DNA of 6,963 nt. Source: Pyrinomonadaceae bacterium. Its GTDB lineage: Bacteria > Acidobacteriota > Blastocatellia > Pyrinomonadales > Pyrinomonadaceae. The position numbers and the translations under genes were made by a program. This document shows, piece after piece, positions 1 to 6,622 of this stretch; the first letter of the stretch is position 1; the number at the start of each line of letters is the position of its first letter. Location of the stretch: assembly GCA_026786155.1 (NCBI GenBank), contig JAJAYR010000440.1, positions 1 through 6,963 of the forward strand, in the 5' to 3' direction. Under the pieces are notes generated by a model. The model ran no database searches and was not told the origin of the DNA. It was given only the letters and a program-made list of their open reading frames with translations.

Positions 1-324
1 AGTGCGTGAATTTGTCGGCAAGTGTTTGGTTGGCTCAATCCAAACTGTATCCCGTGATAGGTTCGAGAGCGGATAATTCTTGGTGTAACTCAAGATAAAT
101 AACAACTTATCTTCAAGACTCGGCAATTTCCCAAGCTGTCCACCACCTTTTTTCCGAAACCGCCCCTCATTTGTGACTGTCCGATGGGCTGTTTCCGCAA
201 TGGCTTGGGCAAAAGCCATTAACAACACCTGAAACTCAAACACCGTCACACTTGTCACCGACAAAAAGACTGTTTTATTGTTTTGCAAAGAATTATAGTT
301 AAGCATACTCTGATAAATGACCAT
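1..324 (-). pseudogene. IS5-like transposase, N-terminal part, frameshifted and cut by the window edge
   Basis: Reading the minus strand from ATG at 324 (or the in-frame ATG at 306) gives an open frame. It encodes a start such as MLNYNSLQNNKTVF, then VTVFEFQVLLMAFAQAIAETAHR, a basic patch RFRKKGGGQLGKLPS, and LEDKLLFILSYTKNYPL. This pattern is typical of the N-terminal helix-turn-helix region of DDE transposases of the IS5 type (HTH_Tnp_4/DDE_Tnp_4 proteins). After about position 69 the frame turns to nonsense. The neighbouring frame from 68 down to 1 continues the expected protein: YHGIQFGLSQPNTCRQIHAL. One extra base (or two missing) near 60-72 therefore breaks the gene. No A-run or T-run is present there to suggest programmed slippage. 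The catalytic DDE part and the other end of the element lie outside the window, and I could not define the terminal inverted repeat. Family assignment is by recognition of the protein pattern only. A sequencing error is a possible alternative to true decay. Confidence 0.75.
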
Positions 325-359
325 TCTTTGCCCATTTCCAAACAAAAACTTATTTTTTA

Positions 360-539
360 TTACGCATAAGGTCTATTGTCTTTGAGCCATTCGATAACCA
401 TATTTCTAAAGTCAATAAAGGTTAATTCGGACTTTTCTTTTCTGAAAGTTCCGCAATACAAAGGCAAATCGGTATAAAAGGCGAAAGCATAAAAACCTTC
501 GCCTTTCTGCGCTTCGATTAAATTCCCGCGCCGTGGCAT
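360..539 (-). CDS. Doubtful small ORF downstream of secA (59 aa)
   Basis: An open frame starts at ATG 539 inside the last codons of secA, in a different frame, and ends at TAA 360-362. It would encode 59 residues ending in FRNMVIEWLKDNRPYA. In its favour, the C-terminal half reads like plausible protein. Against it, the start overlaps the conserved zinc-motif codons of secA, no Shine-Dalgarno sequence is evident, and codons 12-21 coincide with a stem-loop that looks like the secA terminator. It may be chance, or the tail of an older gene cut by the nearby IS insertion. I do not recognise any family. Confidence 0.2.
   Translation of the reverse strand: MPRRGNLIEAQKGEGFYAFAFYTDLPLYCGTFRKEKSELTFIDFRNMVIEWLKDNRPYA
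477..506 (-). terminator. Likely intrinsic terminator of secA
   Basis: On the minus strand, starting 11 bases after the secA stop codon, AAAGGCGAAGG is followed by an 8-base T-rich loop and then CTTTCGCCTTT. This makes an 11-base-pair stem (one G-U pair) whose 3' arm runs into TTTT at 479-476. Position, stem strength and the short U-run fit a Rho-independent terminator ending the secA transcript. The U-run is short, so termination may be partial. On the plus strand the stem is not followed by a T-run, so it should act mainly in the secA direction. Confidence 0.6.
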
Positions 540-3322
540 TTTTTGAATTTCTTGCCCGAACCGCAGTAACACGGGTCGTTTGCCTTGACTTTCGGCTGTT
601 CGCGGACGAACGGCGTTGATTTGCGGGCTTCTTCGCCCGCCATTGTCGCGCCTTCCATCGCGCCGGTGAAAGCCATTCCTGCGGCTTGTCGGCGAGCGCG
701 TTGGCGTTCCAATTTTTCTAATCTTTCCATTTCTTCCTGTTCGCCCTTGACGACGACTTCGAGATTAAATAACGCTCTCGTCGTTTGCGTGTCAACGCGG
801 TCGAGCAAGTCCTGAAACATATCGAAACTCTGCTTTTTATATTCGACGAGCGGGTCTTTCTGCCCGTAACCGACGAGTCCGATGCCCTGTTTGAGATGGT
901 CAATCGAAAGCAGATGGTCTTTCCATTGCGAGTCAATAATGTTGAGCATTATATATCGCTCGTAAGCCCGAAGTTGTTCCGCGCCGATGATTCTTTCTTT
1001 CTCATTGTAAATTTCAGTCGCCTTTTTCCAAATCGCGTCTTCGATTTCCTGCGCGTTCATTCGGTTGAAATCAACATTCGCATCAACCGCCGGGTCAACG
1101 GCGTAAGTGCTTTGAATCTCCGCCGCGTAAGTGTCAACGTCCCAATTGGCGGGCATGACCTGCGGATTCAAATACTGATGCGTCAAATCTTCCAACAAAT
1201 CACGCGCCACGCCTTTTTCGCCCAACAGATATTCGCGGTGTTCGGGCGACATCATCAATTGGCGGCGCAGACCGTAAATCGTTTCGCGCTGTTTGTTCAT
1301 CACGTCGTCGTATTTCAAGACGTGCTTTCTGGTTTCAAAGTTTCGGGCTTCGACGGCTTTTTGAGCGCGTTCGATTTGCTTCGAGACGGTTTTCGATTCG
1401 ATGGCAACACCTTCTTCCATTCCGAGCCATTCCATCATCGAACGCACCTTGTCGCCCGCAAAAATCCGCATCAAATCGTCTTCCAAAGACAATGCAAAGC
1501 GTGTTGCTCCGGGGTCGCCCTGTCGTCCGGCGCGTCCGCGAAGCTGGTTGTCAATGCGGCGCGATTCGTGACGTTCAGTAGCGAGAATTTGCAAACCGCC
1601 CGCCGCGACGACTTCTTTATGTTCCGCGTCAACGATGCGTTTCGCCTTTTCCAATTCTTCCTCGAATTGTTCGGACGTGGCTTCGTCCGGGTTGATTTCG
1701 CGCTTTTTCAAAAAGTCGTTGGCGAGAAATTCCGGGTTGCCGCCGAGAATAATATCCGTTCCGCGTCCCGCCATATTGGTCGCAATCGTCACCGCGCCTT
1801 TGCGTCCGGCTTGCGCGACTATTTCGGCTTCGCGTTCGTGATATTTGGCGTTCAAAACATTGTGCGGAACGCCGATTTTTTTCAATCTTTCGGCGACTAA
1901 TTCCGAGTTTTCGACCGACACCGTGCCGACCAAAACCGGCTGACCGCGCTCGTGCATTTGCTTGATTTCATCGGTAACGGCATTCCATTTTTCGGGCAGC
2001 GTGCGGTAAATCGTATCGGAATTGTCCTTGCGAACCATCGGGCGATTCGTCGGGACGATAATCACATCCAAGCCGTAAGTCGTGCCGAGTTCTTCGGCTT
2101 CGGTTTCGGCAGTTCCGGTCATTCCCGAAAGTTTTTCATACATTCGGAAATAATTTTGCAAAGTAATCGTCGCTAAAGTCTGATTCTCCCGTTCGATTTT
2201 CACGCCTTCTTTGGCTTCGACGGCTTGATGCAGTCCGTCCGACCAACGCCGCCCGTTCATCAAACGTCCGGTAAAATCGTCAACGATAATCACTTCGCCG
2301 TCCTGCACGACGTATTGATGGTCATTTTTATAAAGCGTGTGCGCCTTCAAAGCCTGTTCGACGCAGTGCAGAAGTTCCATATTCGCCGGATCGTAAAGAT
2401 TGGAAACGCCGAGCAGTTTTTCGGCTTTCGTCACGCCGGCTTCGGTCAAAACCGACGAATGATTTTTCTCGTCGAGCAGATAATCGCCCGTCGTAATCTT
2501 CGTTTCTTCGTCCTTATTTCCGCGCTCGAATTTCGGGATGATTTGATTGGCGGTGTAGTATTTATCGGTCGCTTCATCCGACGCGCCGGAAATAATCAAA
2601 GGCGTTCGCGCCTCATCAATCAAAATCGAATCAACTTCGTCAATCACCGCGAAATAATGGTCGCGCTGAACGAGTTGTTCCGGGTCGAATTTCATATTAT
2701 CGCGCAGATAATCAAAGCCGAATTCGTTGTTCGTCCCGTAAGTTATATCGCAGGCGTAAGCCTCTTTGCGCTCGTAATCGTCCATATCATTTTGGATACA
2801 GCCGACGGTCAAGCCGAGAAATTCGTGAATCTTACCCATCCATTCCGCGTCGCGCAGCGCAAGATAATCGTTGACCGTAATGACGTTCACGCCGCGCCCG
2901 GTCAGCGCGTTCAAATACGCGGGCAGAGTCGAAACGAGCGTTTTACCTTCACCCGTTCGCATCTCGGCGATTTTCCCCTGATGCAGAACGAGTCCGCCGA
3001 TTAGCTGCACGTCGAAATGCCGCATTTCCGTCACTCTGACGGACGCTTCGCGGACGATCGCAAACGCTTCGGGCAGAATCTCGTGCAGAACTTCCTGCTC
3101 GCGCTGGCGGCGTTCCGTTTTATCTTCAATGCCGTCGAGCGCATTCTGAATCTGCTCTTTAAATTTCACGGTTCGCGCCCGCAAATCGTCATCGGAAAGT
3201 TTTTGAACTTCCGGTTCAAGCGCGTTAATCTGCGCGACGACCGGCACGATTTTCTTTAAATAACGGTCGGTGTTGCTGCCTAAAATCTTATTAAAAAAGC
3301 TATCTACCAATTTATTAGCCAT
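518..3322 (-). CDS. secA: Protein translocase subunit SecA
   Basis: SecA is the ATPase motor that drives unfolded preproteins through the SecYEG channel. It is cytosolic and peripheral to the inner membrane. The 934-residue product is slightly longer than E. coli SecA (901). Visible landmarks: Walker A MRTGEGKT (121-128), DEVD box (228-231) followed by SILIDEARTPLIISG, MTGTAETE (401-408), NMAGRGTDI (516-524), GRAGRQGD (596-603), and the helical scaffold/wing signature VGYGQKDPLVEYK (about 817-829). The C-terminal zinc motif CYCGSGKKFKKCH (918-930) normally binds SecB or ribosomes. The ATG at 3322 is preferred because GAGGA lies 7 bases upstream and MANKLVDSFFNKI resembles other SecA N-termini. 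A longer frame back to 3403 would add 27 residues without family support and would run through the leader hairpins. The gene lies 139 bases behind the 249-residue protein gene on the same strand and is probably last in that operon. It looks intact and functional. Confidence 0.98.
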   Translation of the reverse strand: MANKLVDSFFNKILGSNTDRYLKKIVPVVAQINALEPEVQKLSDDDLRARTVKFKEQIQNALDGIEDKTERRQREQEVLHEILPEAFAIVREASVRVTEMRHFDVQLIGGLVLHQGKIAEMRTGEGKTLVSTLPAYLNALTGRGVNVITVNDYLALRDAEWMGKIHEFLGLTVGCIQNDMDDYERKEAYACDITYGTNNEFGFDYLRDNMKFDPEQLVQRDHYFAVIDEVDSILIDEARTPLIISGASDEATDKYYTANQIIPKFERGNKDEETKITTGDYLLDEKNHSSVLTEAGVTKAEKLLGVSNLYDPANMELLHCVEQALKAHTLYKNDHQYVVQDGEVIIVDDFTGRLMNGRRWSDGLHQAVEAKEGVKIERENQTLATITLQNYFRMYEKLSGMTGTAETEAEELGTTYGLDVIIVPTNRPMVRKDNSDTIYRTLPEKWNAVTDEIKQMHERGQPVLVGTVSVENSELVAERLKKIGVPHNVLNAKYHEREAEIVAQAGRKGAVTIATNMAGRGTDIILGGNPEFLANDFLKKREINPDEATSEQFEEELEKAKRIVDAEHKEVVAAGGLQILATERHESRRIDNQLRGRAGRQGDPGATRFALSLEDDLMRIFAGDKVRSMMEWLGMEEGVAIESKTVSKQIERAQKAVEARNFETRKHVLKYDDVMNKQRETIYGLRRQLMMSPEHREYLLGEKGVARDLLEDLTHQYLNPQVMPANWDVDTYAAEIQSTYAVDPAVDANVDFNRMNAQEIEDAIWKKATEIYNEKERIIGAEQLRAYERYIMLNIIDSQWKDHLLSIDHLKQGIGLVGYGQKDPLVEYKKQSFDMFQDLLDRVDTQTTRALFNLEVVVKGEQEEMERLEKLERQRARRQAAGMAFTGAMEGATMAGEEARKSTPFVREQPKVKANDPCYCGSGKKFKKCHGAGI

Positions 3323-3329
3323 TTTCTTA

Positions 3330-3334
3330 TCCTC
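3330..3334 (-). promoter_or_regulatory. Ribosome binding site of secA
   Basis: Minus-strand GAGGA ends 7 bases before the ATG at 3322. This is the clearest Shine-Dalgarno sequence in the window and decides the secA start over the upstream ATG at 3403. Confidence 0.75.
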
Positions 3335-3342
3335 AAATATAC

Positions 3343-3361
3343 GCGGCGATTCTTTCGCCGC
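3343..3361 (-). promoter_or_regulatory. Stem-loop just upstream of the secA ribosome binding site
   Basis: GCGGCGA and TCGCCGC are perfect 7-base inverted arms around a 5-base loop. In the secA mRNA the stem would end 8 bases before the GAGGA site and 20 bases before the start codon. No U-run follows it in the secA direction, so it does not look like a terminator. It could tune ribosome access to secA or protect a processed 5' end. The hairpin is seen directly; its role is inferred. Confidence 0.45.
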
Positions 3362-3399
3362 CCGAAACAAAAACGGGAATTGCCGATGTTTGTCAGCAA
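3361..3399 (-). promoter_or_regulatory. Second structured segment of the secA leader (possible attenuator)
   Basis: In the minus-strand RNA, UUGCUGA (3399-3393) can pair with UCGGCAA (3386-3380) through 7 pairs, one of them G-U, around a 6-base loop. It is followed by UUCCCGUUUUUGUUU, a weak terminator-like arrangement between the 249-residue gene and secA. A further short pairing, CCCG (3377-3374) with CGGG (3364-3361), abuts and competes by one base with the hairpin next to the secA ribosome binding site. This could give partial termination or alternative folds. Both stems are short, so chance pairing is possible. Confidence 0.3.
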
Positions 3400-3461
3400 T
3401 CATTTATAAAAACAGATTTTTGCGGAAAAGGAAAACGGAAGGTTGATTTTGGATGGTGAAA

Positions 3462-4211
3462 CTATCGGTTGTCAGCCTTCGCGTTTTGCTTGAGAAGTTC
3501 ATCAAGCGAGCCGCGCGGCAGACGAGTAACGATAGTTACTTGAGTGTTTGCAGAAATTGCTTTGGTGTTTTCATAGACTTGCCTGACAAATTTTTGTCTC
3601 GCCTTATTAGCTCTGAACTGAAACTCCAAATTGAGTTGGTCAGTTAAAAGCGAAGCACTTTCCGAAGAATTTTTCTTTAAGTTAATTAATAATTTTGCGT
3701 CTATATCTAAAGCAGAATAAAGCTCAAATGAAATATGTTTCGAGAACTCTTCATTTAACGGTTCTTGTAGAAAGTCTGCAAGTTTTCTTAGTTGTTCATT
3801 GTCGAGTGAGTTAAAAAAGTTTCTGAAAGAATTATCTAACTTGGAAGGTTCTGCAAACGCTGAGGAAGGTTTTAATCCAAGTGAGTTGTCAGCATAGACA
3901 ATTCGTTTGCGTCTTGCATAAAAGAGTTTCTCTTGCTGATAGATGTTTGGTGCATCGGTTTTTAATTTTTGTAAGTCGGTTAAAAAATCAATTAAAACTT
4001 TCGATAGGTTAATGCCTTGGAAATTAGGATTTCCATCAGGTTTGTCATCTAAATCGTCTTTAACTTCGACCTCATCTTGAACATCAAAATTTCGAGCCAA
4101 AGCCGCTTGCGCCAAAACGGGCGACATCGCGCCGCCGACCAGCACCAAGCCGAGATAGACCGAGAGCGTCGTGAGAAAAATTATCGAATTGTTTTTGTTT
4201 CCTTTGTTCAC
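3462..4211 (-). CDS. Hypothetical exported or membrane-anchored protein, 249 aa, upstream of secA
   Basis: I do not recognise a named family. The protein begins with a short basic stretch (MNKGNKNN) and a hydrophobic segment at about residues 9-30, then SPVLAQAALA, where AQA at 34-36 could be a signal peptidase I site. It is thus probably secreted to the periplasm or anchored by its N-terminus. An acidic stretch follows (EVEVKDDLDDKPDG, about 47-60). The rest is rich in charged residues and predicted-looking helices, with no cysteine and no obvious catalytic motif. The start is GTG at 4211. It shares four bases (GTGA) with the stop of the preceding gene, implying translational coupling. secA starts 139 bases downstream on the same strand. 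Composition is unusual: the first 40 or so codons and the last 25 or so match the GC-rich neighbours, while the middle is about 33% GC by hand count. The role is unknown; position suggests a link with protein export or the cell envelope. Confidence 0.8.
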   Translation of the reverse strand: MNKGNKNNSIIFLTTLSVYLGLVLVGGAMSPVLAQAALARNFDVQDEVEVKDDLDDKPDGNPNFQGINLSKVLIDFLTDLQKLKTDAPNIYQQEKLFYARRKRIVYADNSLGLKPSSAFAEPSKLDNSFRNFFNSLDNEQLRKLADFLQEPLNEEFSKHISFELYSALDIDAKLLINLKKNSSESASLLTDQLNLEFQFRANKARQKFVRQVYENTKAISANTQVTIVTRLPRGSLDELLKQNAKADNR

Positions 4212-5587
4212 TTCGCCGTTTGCTGATTCGTATTAACCGTCTGCGCCGTCGAATTCGGTTTGCCGCTTTGTTCTTCCGCCTTTTTCTTGGCTTCCGCTTC
4301 CTGCAATTTGCGGTTAATCATTTCCTGCGCGACGGGTTTATCAATCTTGAATTTCAAGACGAAATTTTTCCCCGACGGCTCGACTTTGGCTGATTCGATT
4401 AAGGTTTTAAGTTCGGCTTCCTTAACCTGAATTTTAGCAATCGCCAGCAAGCCGGTCAGACCGCTGGAGATTGTTTTGGCTCTTTCTTCGGTTTTCTGGC
4501 TCGAACTGATGACGGCGTAAATCTGTTTGTCGTCCTGCACCAACGTAAATTCTACTTTATCAACGCCCAATTGCTTCAGATAATAAAACAGTCCGCCGTT
4601 GTTGATAGCTTCGATAGCGGCTTTGGCGACGTTGACCATTTCCTCATCGCCCTGTTCTTCGGGTTTGAGTTTGATATAACGCGATTTTTTCGCGTCGAGT
4701 TTGCCGTCTTTGTCCAACTCGCCGACCATTTTGACCGTAAATGATTTGGTCAAATCCAGTTTTTTATCTTTATCGGCGCGTTTCGCCACAATGTCGGCGG
4801 CGAAATCTTCCAGAGGCTTTTTGTTCGGCTTGAACTCGGCGACCGCAGCGGTGTTGAGCGGCGGCTGATTTTCGTCCGGCTTTTTCTCCGCCGTCTTTTC
4901 GATTTCCGGCATCGGCGGTTTCAGCGCAGCATTTTTACCTTTCACTTTTCCGAACGGCGGGCGACGATTTACCGGCGGGCGATACGTCGGATTCGGCGCG
5001 GGAATCGGATTCTCTCCGACCGCCGTGCCTTCGATTGTAAAAGGTGAATCGTCGAGATTGCCCGCGATCACGTTCTTGTTCGGAGTCGGCGTAACCTGCG
5101 GTTTGGACAGAAAATCGTTCCCGTTAATCGTCGTCGGATTCGACGGAATTCCCGGAAAGCCGTTCATATTCGGCGGCGGCATCATCGGAAAATTGCCGTT
5201 AATCTCCGGCATCGGCATCATCGCTCTTTCGGGATTAGCGAGCGCGAAATAACCTTCGGGATAAGTCAGCGGCGGCGTGGCGCCCGAAACGTCAACGAAT
5301 GTAATGTCGGCATCGGCGAGTTCGGTTTTTTGATAATCCCTGCTGACAAAATCGCCGTTCGCGTCGAGCAAAGCACTTCCCAAATAAATCGTGTCGAGAA
5401 CCTGACAAAAACTTCCGACCAGCGGGCTGTCGCAGCCGCGCGTCGTGAAGACGTTTGCCTGCACGACGACGAATAGGAAGAACAAATTAAAGATTGCCGC
5501 CGCGCCGAAAATTTTATAAAGTCGCGGTGAAAAATTCCAGTTTTTTATCTCGTAGCTTTGAAATAGCTCTTTTTCCTGATACTGCAT
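4208..5587 (-). CDS. Hypothetical single-pass membrane protein with proline-rich linker, TonB/TolA-like layout
   Basis: The family is not recognised. The 459-residue protein has a short cytoplasmic N-terminus, one membrane segment at about 26-46 (IFGAAAIFNLFFLFVVV), and two cysteines soon after it (C52, C61). A long low-complexity region rich in Pro, Asn and Gly follows (about 103-215), then a Lys/Pro/Glu-rich stretch (about 215-275). The C-terminal region (about 280-420) looks alpha/beta: FTVKMVGELDKDGKL, a helix near NVAKAAIEAI, then VEFTLVQDDKQIYAVI. A charged helical tail ends in Gln/Thr/Asn-rich residues. Anchor, extended linker and small C-terminal domain resemble TonB/TolA-type proteins, but this is architectural inference, not shown homology. 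There is no cleavable signal peptide by eye, so the bulk is probably periplasmic and anchored. The start is ATG at 5587, without a clear Shine-Dalgarno sequence. It is the first gene of the likely operon with the 249-residue gene and secA. Confidence 0.85.
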   Translation of the reverse strand: MQYQEKELFQSYEIKNWNFSPRLYKIFGAAAIFNLFFLFVVVQANVFTTRGCDSPLVGSFCQVLDTIYLGSALLDANGDFVSRDYQKTELADADITFVDVSGATPPLTYPEGYFALANPERAMMPMPEINGNFPMMPPPNMNGFPGIPSNPTTINGNDFLSKPQVTPTPNKNVIAGNLDDSPFTIEGTAVGENPIPAPNPTYRPPVNRRPPFGKVKGKNAALKPPMPEIEKTAEKKPDENQPPLNTAAVAEFKPNKKPLEDFAADIVAKRADKDKKLDLTKSFTVKMVGELDKDGKLDAKKSRYIKLKPEEQGDEEMVNVAKAAIEAINNGGLFYYLKQLGVDKVEFTLVQDDKQIYAVISSSQKTEERAKTISSGLTGLLAIAKIQVKEAELKTLIESAKVEPSGKNFVLKFKIDKPVAQEMINRKLQEAEAKKKAEEQSGKPNSTAQTVNTNQQTAK

Positions 5588-5598
5588 AATGCTTTAGT

Positions 5599-5626
5599 CG
5601 TATAAATTTATAAATACTTTTATCAA
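5599..5626 (-). promoter_or_regulatory. Candidate sigma70-type promoter of the secA operon
   Basis: Minus strand TTGATA (5626-5621) and TATACG (5604-5599) are separated by 16 bases in a very AT-rich stretch just before the 459-residue gene. The -35 box matches consensus at 5 of 6 positions and the -10 box at 4 of 6. Transcription would begin about 5 bases before the ATG at 5587, so the message would be nearly leaderless, which agrees with the missing Shine-Dalgarno sequence. AT-rich DNA gives such matches by chance. Confidence 0.3.
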
Positions 5627-5654
5627 AAATGTTCGCTGTCCTTTATAGATGACG

Positions 5655-5671
5655 AACGGTGTGAAACCGTT
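5655..5671. promoter_or_regulatory. Inverted repeat in the divergent intergenic region
   Basis: AACGGT and ACCGTT are perfect 6-base inverted arms separated by GTGAA. They lie between the divergent helicase and secA-operon genes. A 17-base palindrome of this kind could be an operator for a dimeric regulator controlling either side, or a small hairpin. No regulator gene is in view. Apart from this site and the AT-rich promoter-like segment, I see nothing in 5588-5754. Confidence 0.25.
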
Positions 5672-5754
5672 GCGAAACTTTTGGCATTTTATCATTTTCG
5701 CTCGCCGATTGAAAGATTAGACTTCTGCGGGCGAAACCTTTAACATTGCCATTT

Positions 5755-6615
5755 ATGGCGCGTTCATTAAAAGACAAAAAATTCACTCGAAAGAAAAATA
5801 GTTCCGGCTTCAATCATCAAAAGGAACGCCATTTTAAACGGGAACTTGCGCCGGAAAGTTCCGCTAAATCCGTTTCGCCCGTTCAAATCAAGTCTCTGGA
5901 AAGATTGCTCGGCGGCATCGGAACGCCCGAACCGCAGCCGATTGTCCCCGACGATTTTCAAATCGAAGCGTTAAAAGCCGTCGAAACGCAGGACGTTCTC
6001 GTTACCGCGCCGACCGGCAGCGGCAAAACGTGGATTGCGCGGGAAGAAATCAGAAGATTGCTGGAACAGGGAAAACGCGCTTGGTATACCACGCCGTTAA
6101 AAGCTCTGACTAACTCAAAATATACGGAATTTTCACAGGAATTCGGCGCGGAAAACGTCGGGATTTTGACTGGCGACCGCAAGGAAAATCACGACGCGCC
6201 GCTGATTGTCGGCACGACGGAAATCTACCGCAACCAGCTTTTCGATTCGCTCAGACAAGGCGAACAGGTCAACACGGATTTCGTCATTTTGGACGAGGCG
6301 CATTATTTGGCGGATGAATATCGCGGACACGTCTGGGAAGAAGCGATTATTTTATCGCCGCCGCGCATCCGGTTGCTGCTGTTGTCGGCGACGATTGGCA
6401 ACGCCGAAGAATTCGCGCTCTGGATTGAAGAAGTGCGCGGCACAAAAGTTAAAATCATCAACCGCGCCGGAACGCGCCCGGTCGAACTTCGTGCCGCTTT
6501 TCTCGCGCCGAACTTGCAGCTTTTTCCGCTGTTCGACGAGAGCGGCAAATTCAACCGCGCCATCGAACAATTCGCGCAGGAAGAAAATCGCTTTGAACGA
6601 CGACGACGTTATTAA
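5755..6615 (+). CDS. Ski2-like DEAH RNA helicase, first RecA domain only (truncated)
   Basis: The 286-residue product starts with a basic tail (RSLKDKKFTRKK) and then a superfamily 2 helicase core. Visible motifs: Q-like FQIEAL (68-73), Walker A APTGSGKT (85-92), motif Ia TPLKALTNSK (113-122), TGDRKEN (139-145) and VGTTEIYRNQ (152-161), DEAH (180-183) and SAT (211-213). The PLKAL, TGD and TTEI(L/Y)RNQ spacing is typical of Ski2/Mtr4-like RNA helicases, which unwind RNA with ATP. The frame ends after a charged stretch, NRFERRRRY, just where the linker to RecA2 is expected. Motifs IV-VI are missing here and in the other plus frames downstream, so this is not a simple frameshift. The fragment has an ATP-binding lobe but should not be an active helicase alone. 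ATG 5755 is chosen; TTG at 5746 would add three residues. Neither has a clear Shine-Dalgarno sequence. It is divergent from the secA operon and convergent with the next gene, 7 bases away. Confidence 0.85.
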   Translation: MARSLKDKKFTRKKNSSGFNHQKERHFKRELAPESSAKSVSPVQIKSLERLLGGIGTPEPQPIVPDDFQIEALKAVETQDVLVTAPTGSGKTWIAREEIRRLLEQGKRAWYTTPLKALTNSKYTEFSQEFGAENVGILTGDRKENHDAPLIVGTTEIYRNQLFDSLRQGEQVNTDFVILDEAHYLADEYRGHVWEEAIILSPPRIRLLLLSATIGNAEEFALWIEEVRGTKVKIINRAGTRPVELRAAFLAPNLQLFPLFDESGKFNRAIEQFAQEENRFERRRRY

Positions 6616-6622
6616 ATGGAAA

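Noticed and set aside
785..1900. Long plus-strand open frame (371 codons) opposite secA
   Set aside because: It lies entirely antisense to highly conserved SecA codons; its protein is Phe/Arg/Val-rich low-quality sequence without motifs, as expected for a shadow frame.
2225..3004. Plus-strand open frame of 259 codons opposite the N-terminal half of secA
   Set aside because: Antisense shadow of conserved SecA sequence, no ribosome site or recognisable protein features.
3323..3403. 27-residue N-terminal extension of SecA starting at 3403
   Set aside because: The ATG at 3322 has GAGGA at the right distance and gives a normal SecA N-terminus; the extension would run through the leader hairpins and has no family support.
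3462..3540. SecM-like arrest peptide at the C-terminus of the 249-residue protein
   Set aside because: The end (RLPRGSLDELLKQNAKADNR) lacks the SecM FxxxxWIxxxxGIRAGP pattern and RAPP/RAGP-type motifs, so only the gene arrangement, not the motif, recalls SecM.
5025..5252. Small plus-strand glycine-rich ORF within the 459-residue gene
   Set aside because: It is antisense to the proline-rich linker; Gly/Ile-rich sequence is the expected mirror of Pro/Asn codons.
6303..6570. Two short minus-strand ORFs inside the helicase gene
   Set aside because: Both are antisense to conserved helicase motifs (DEAH, SAT region) and show no coding features of their own.
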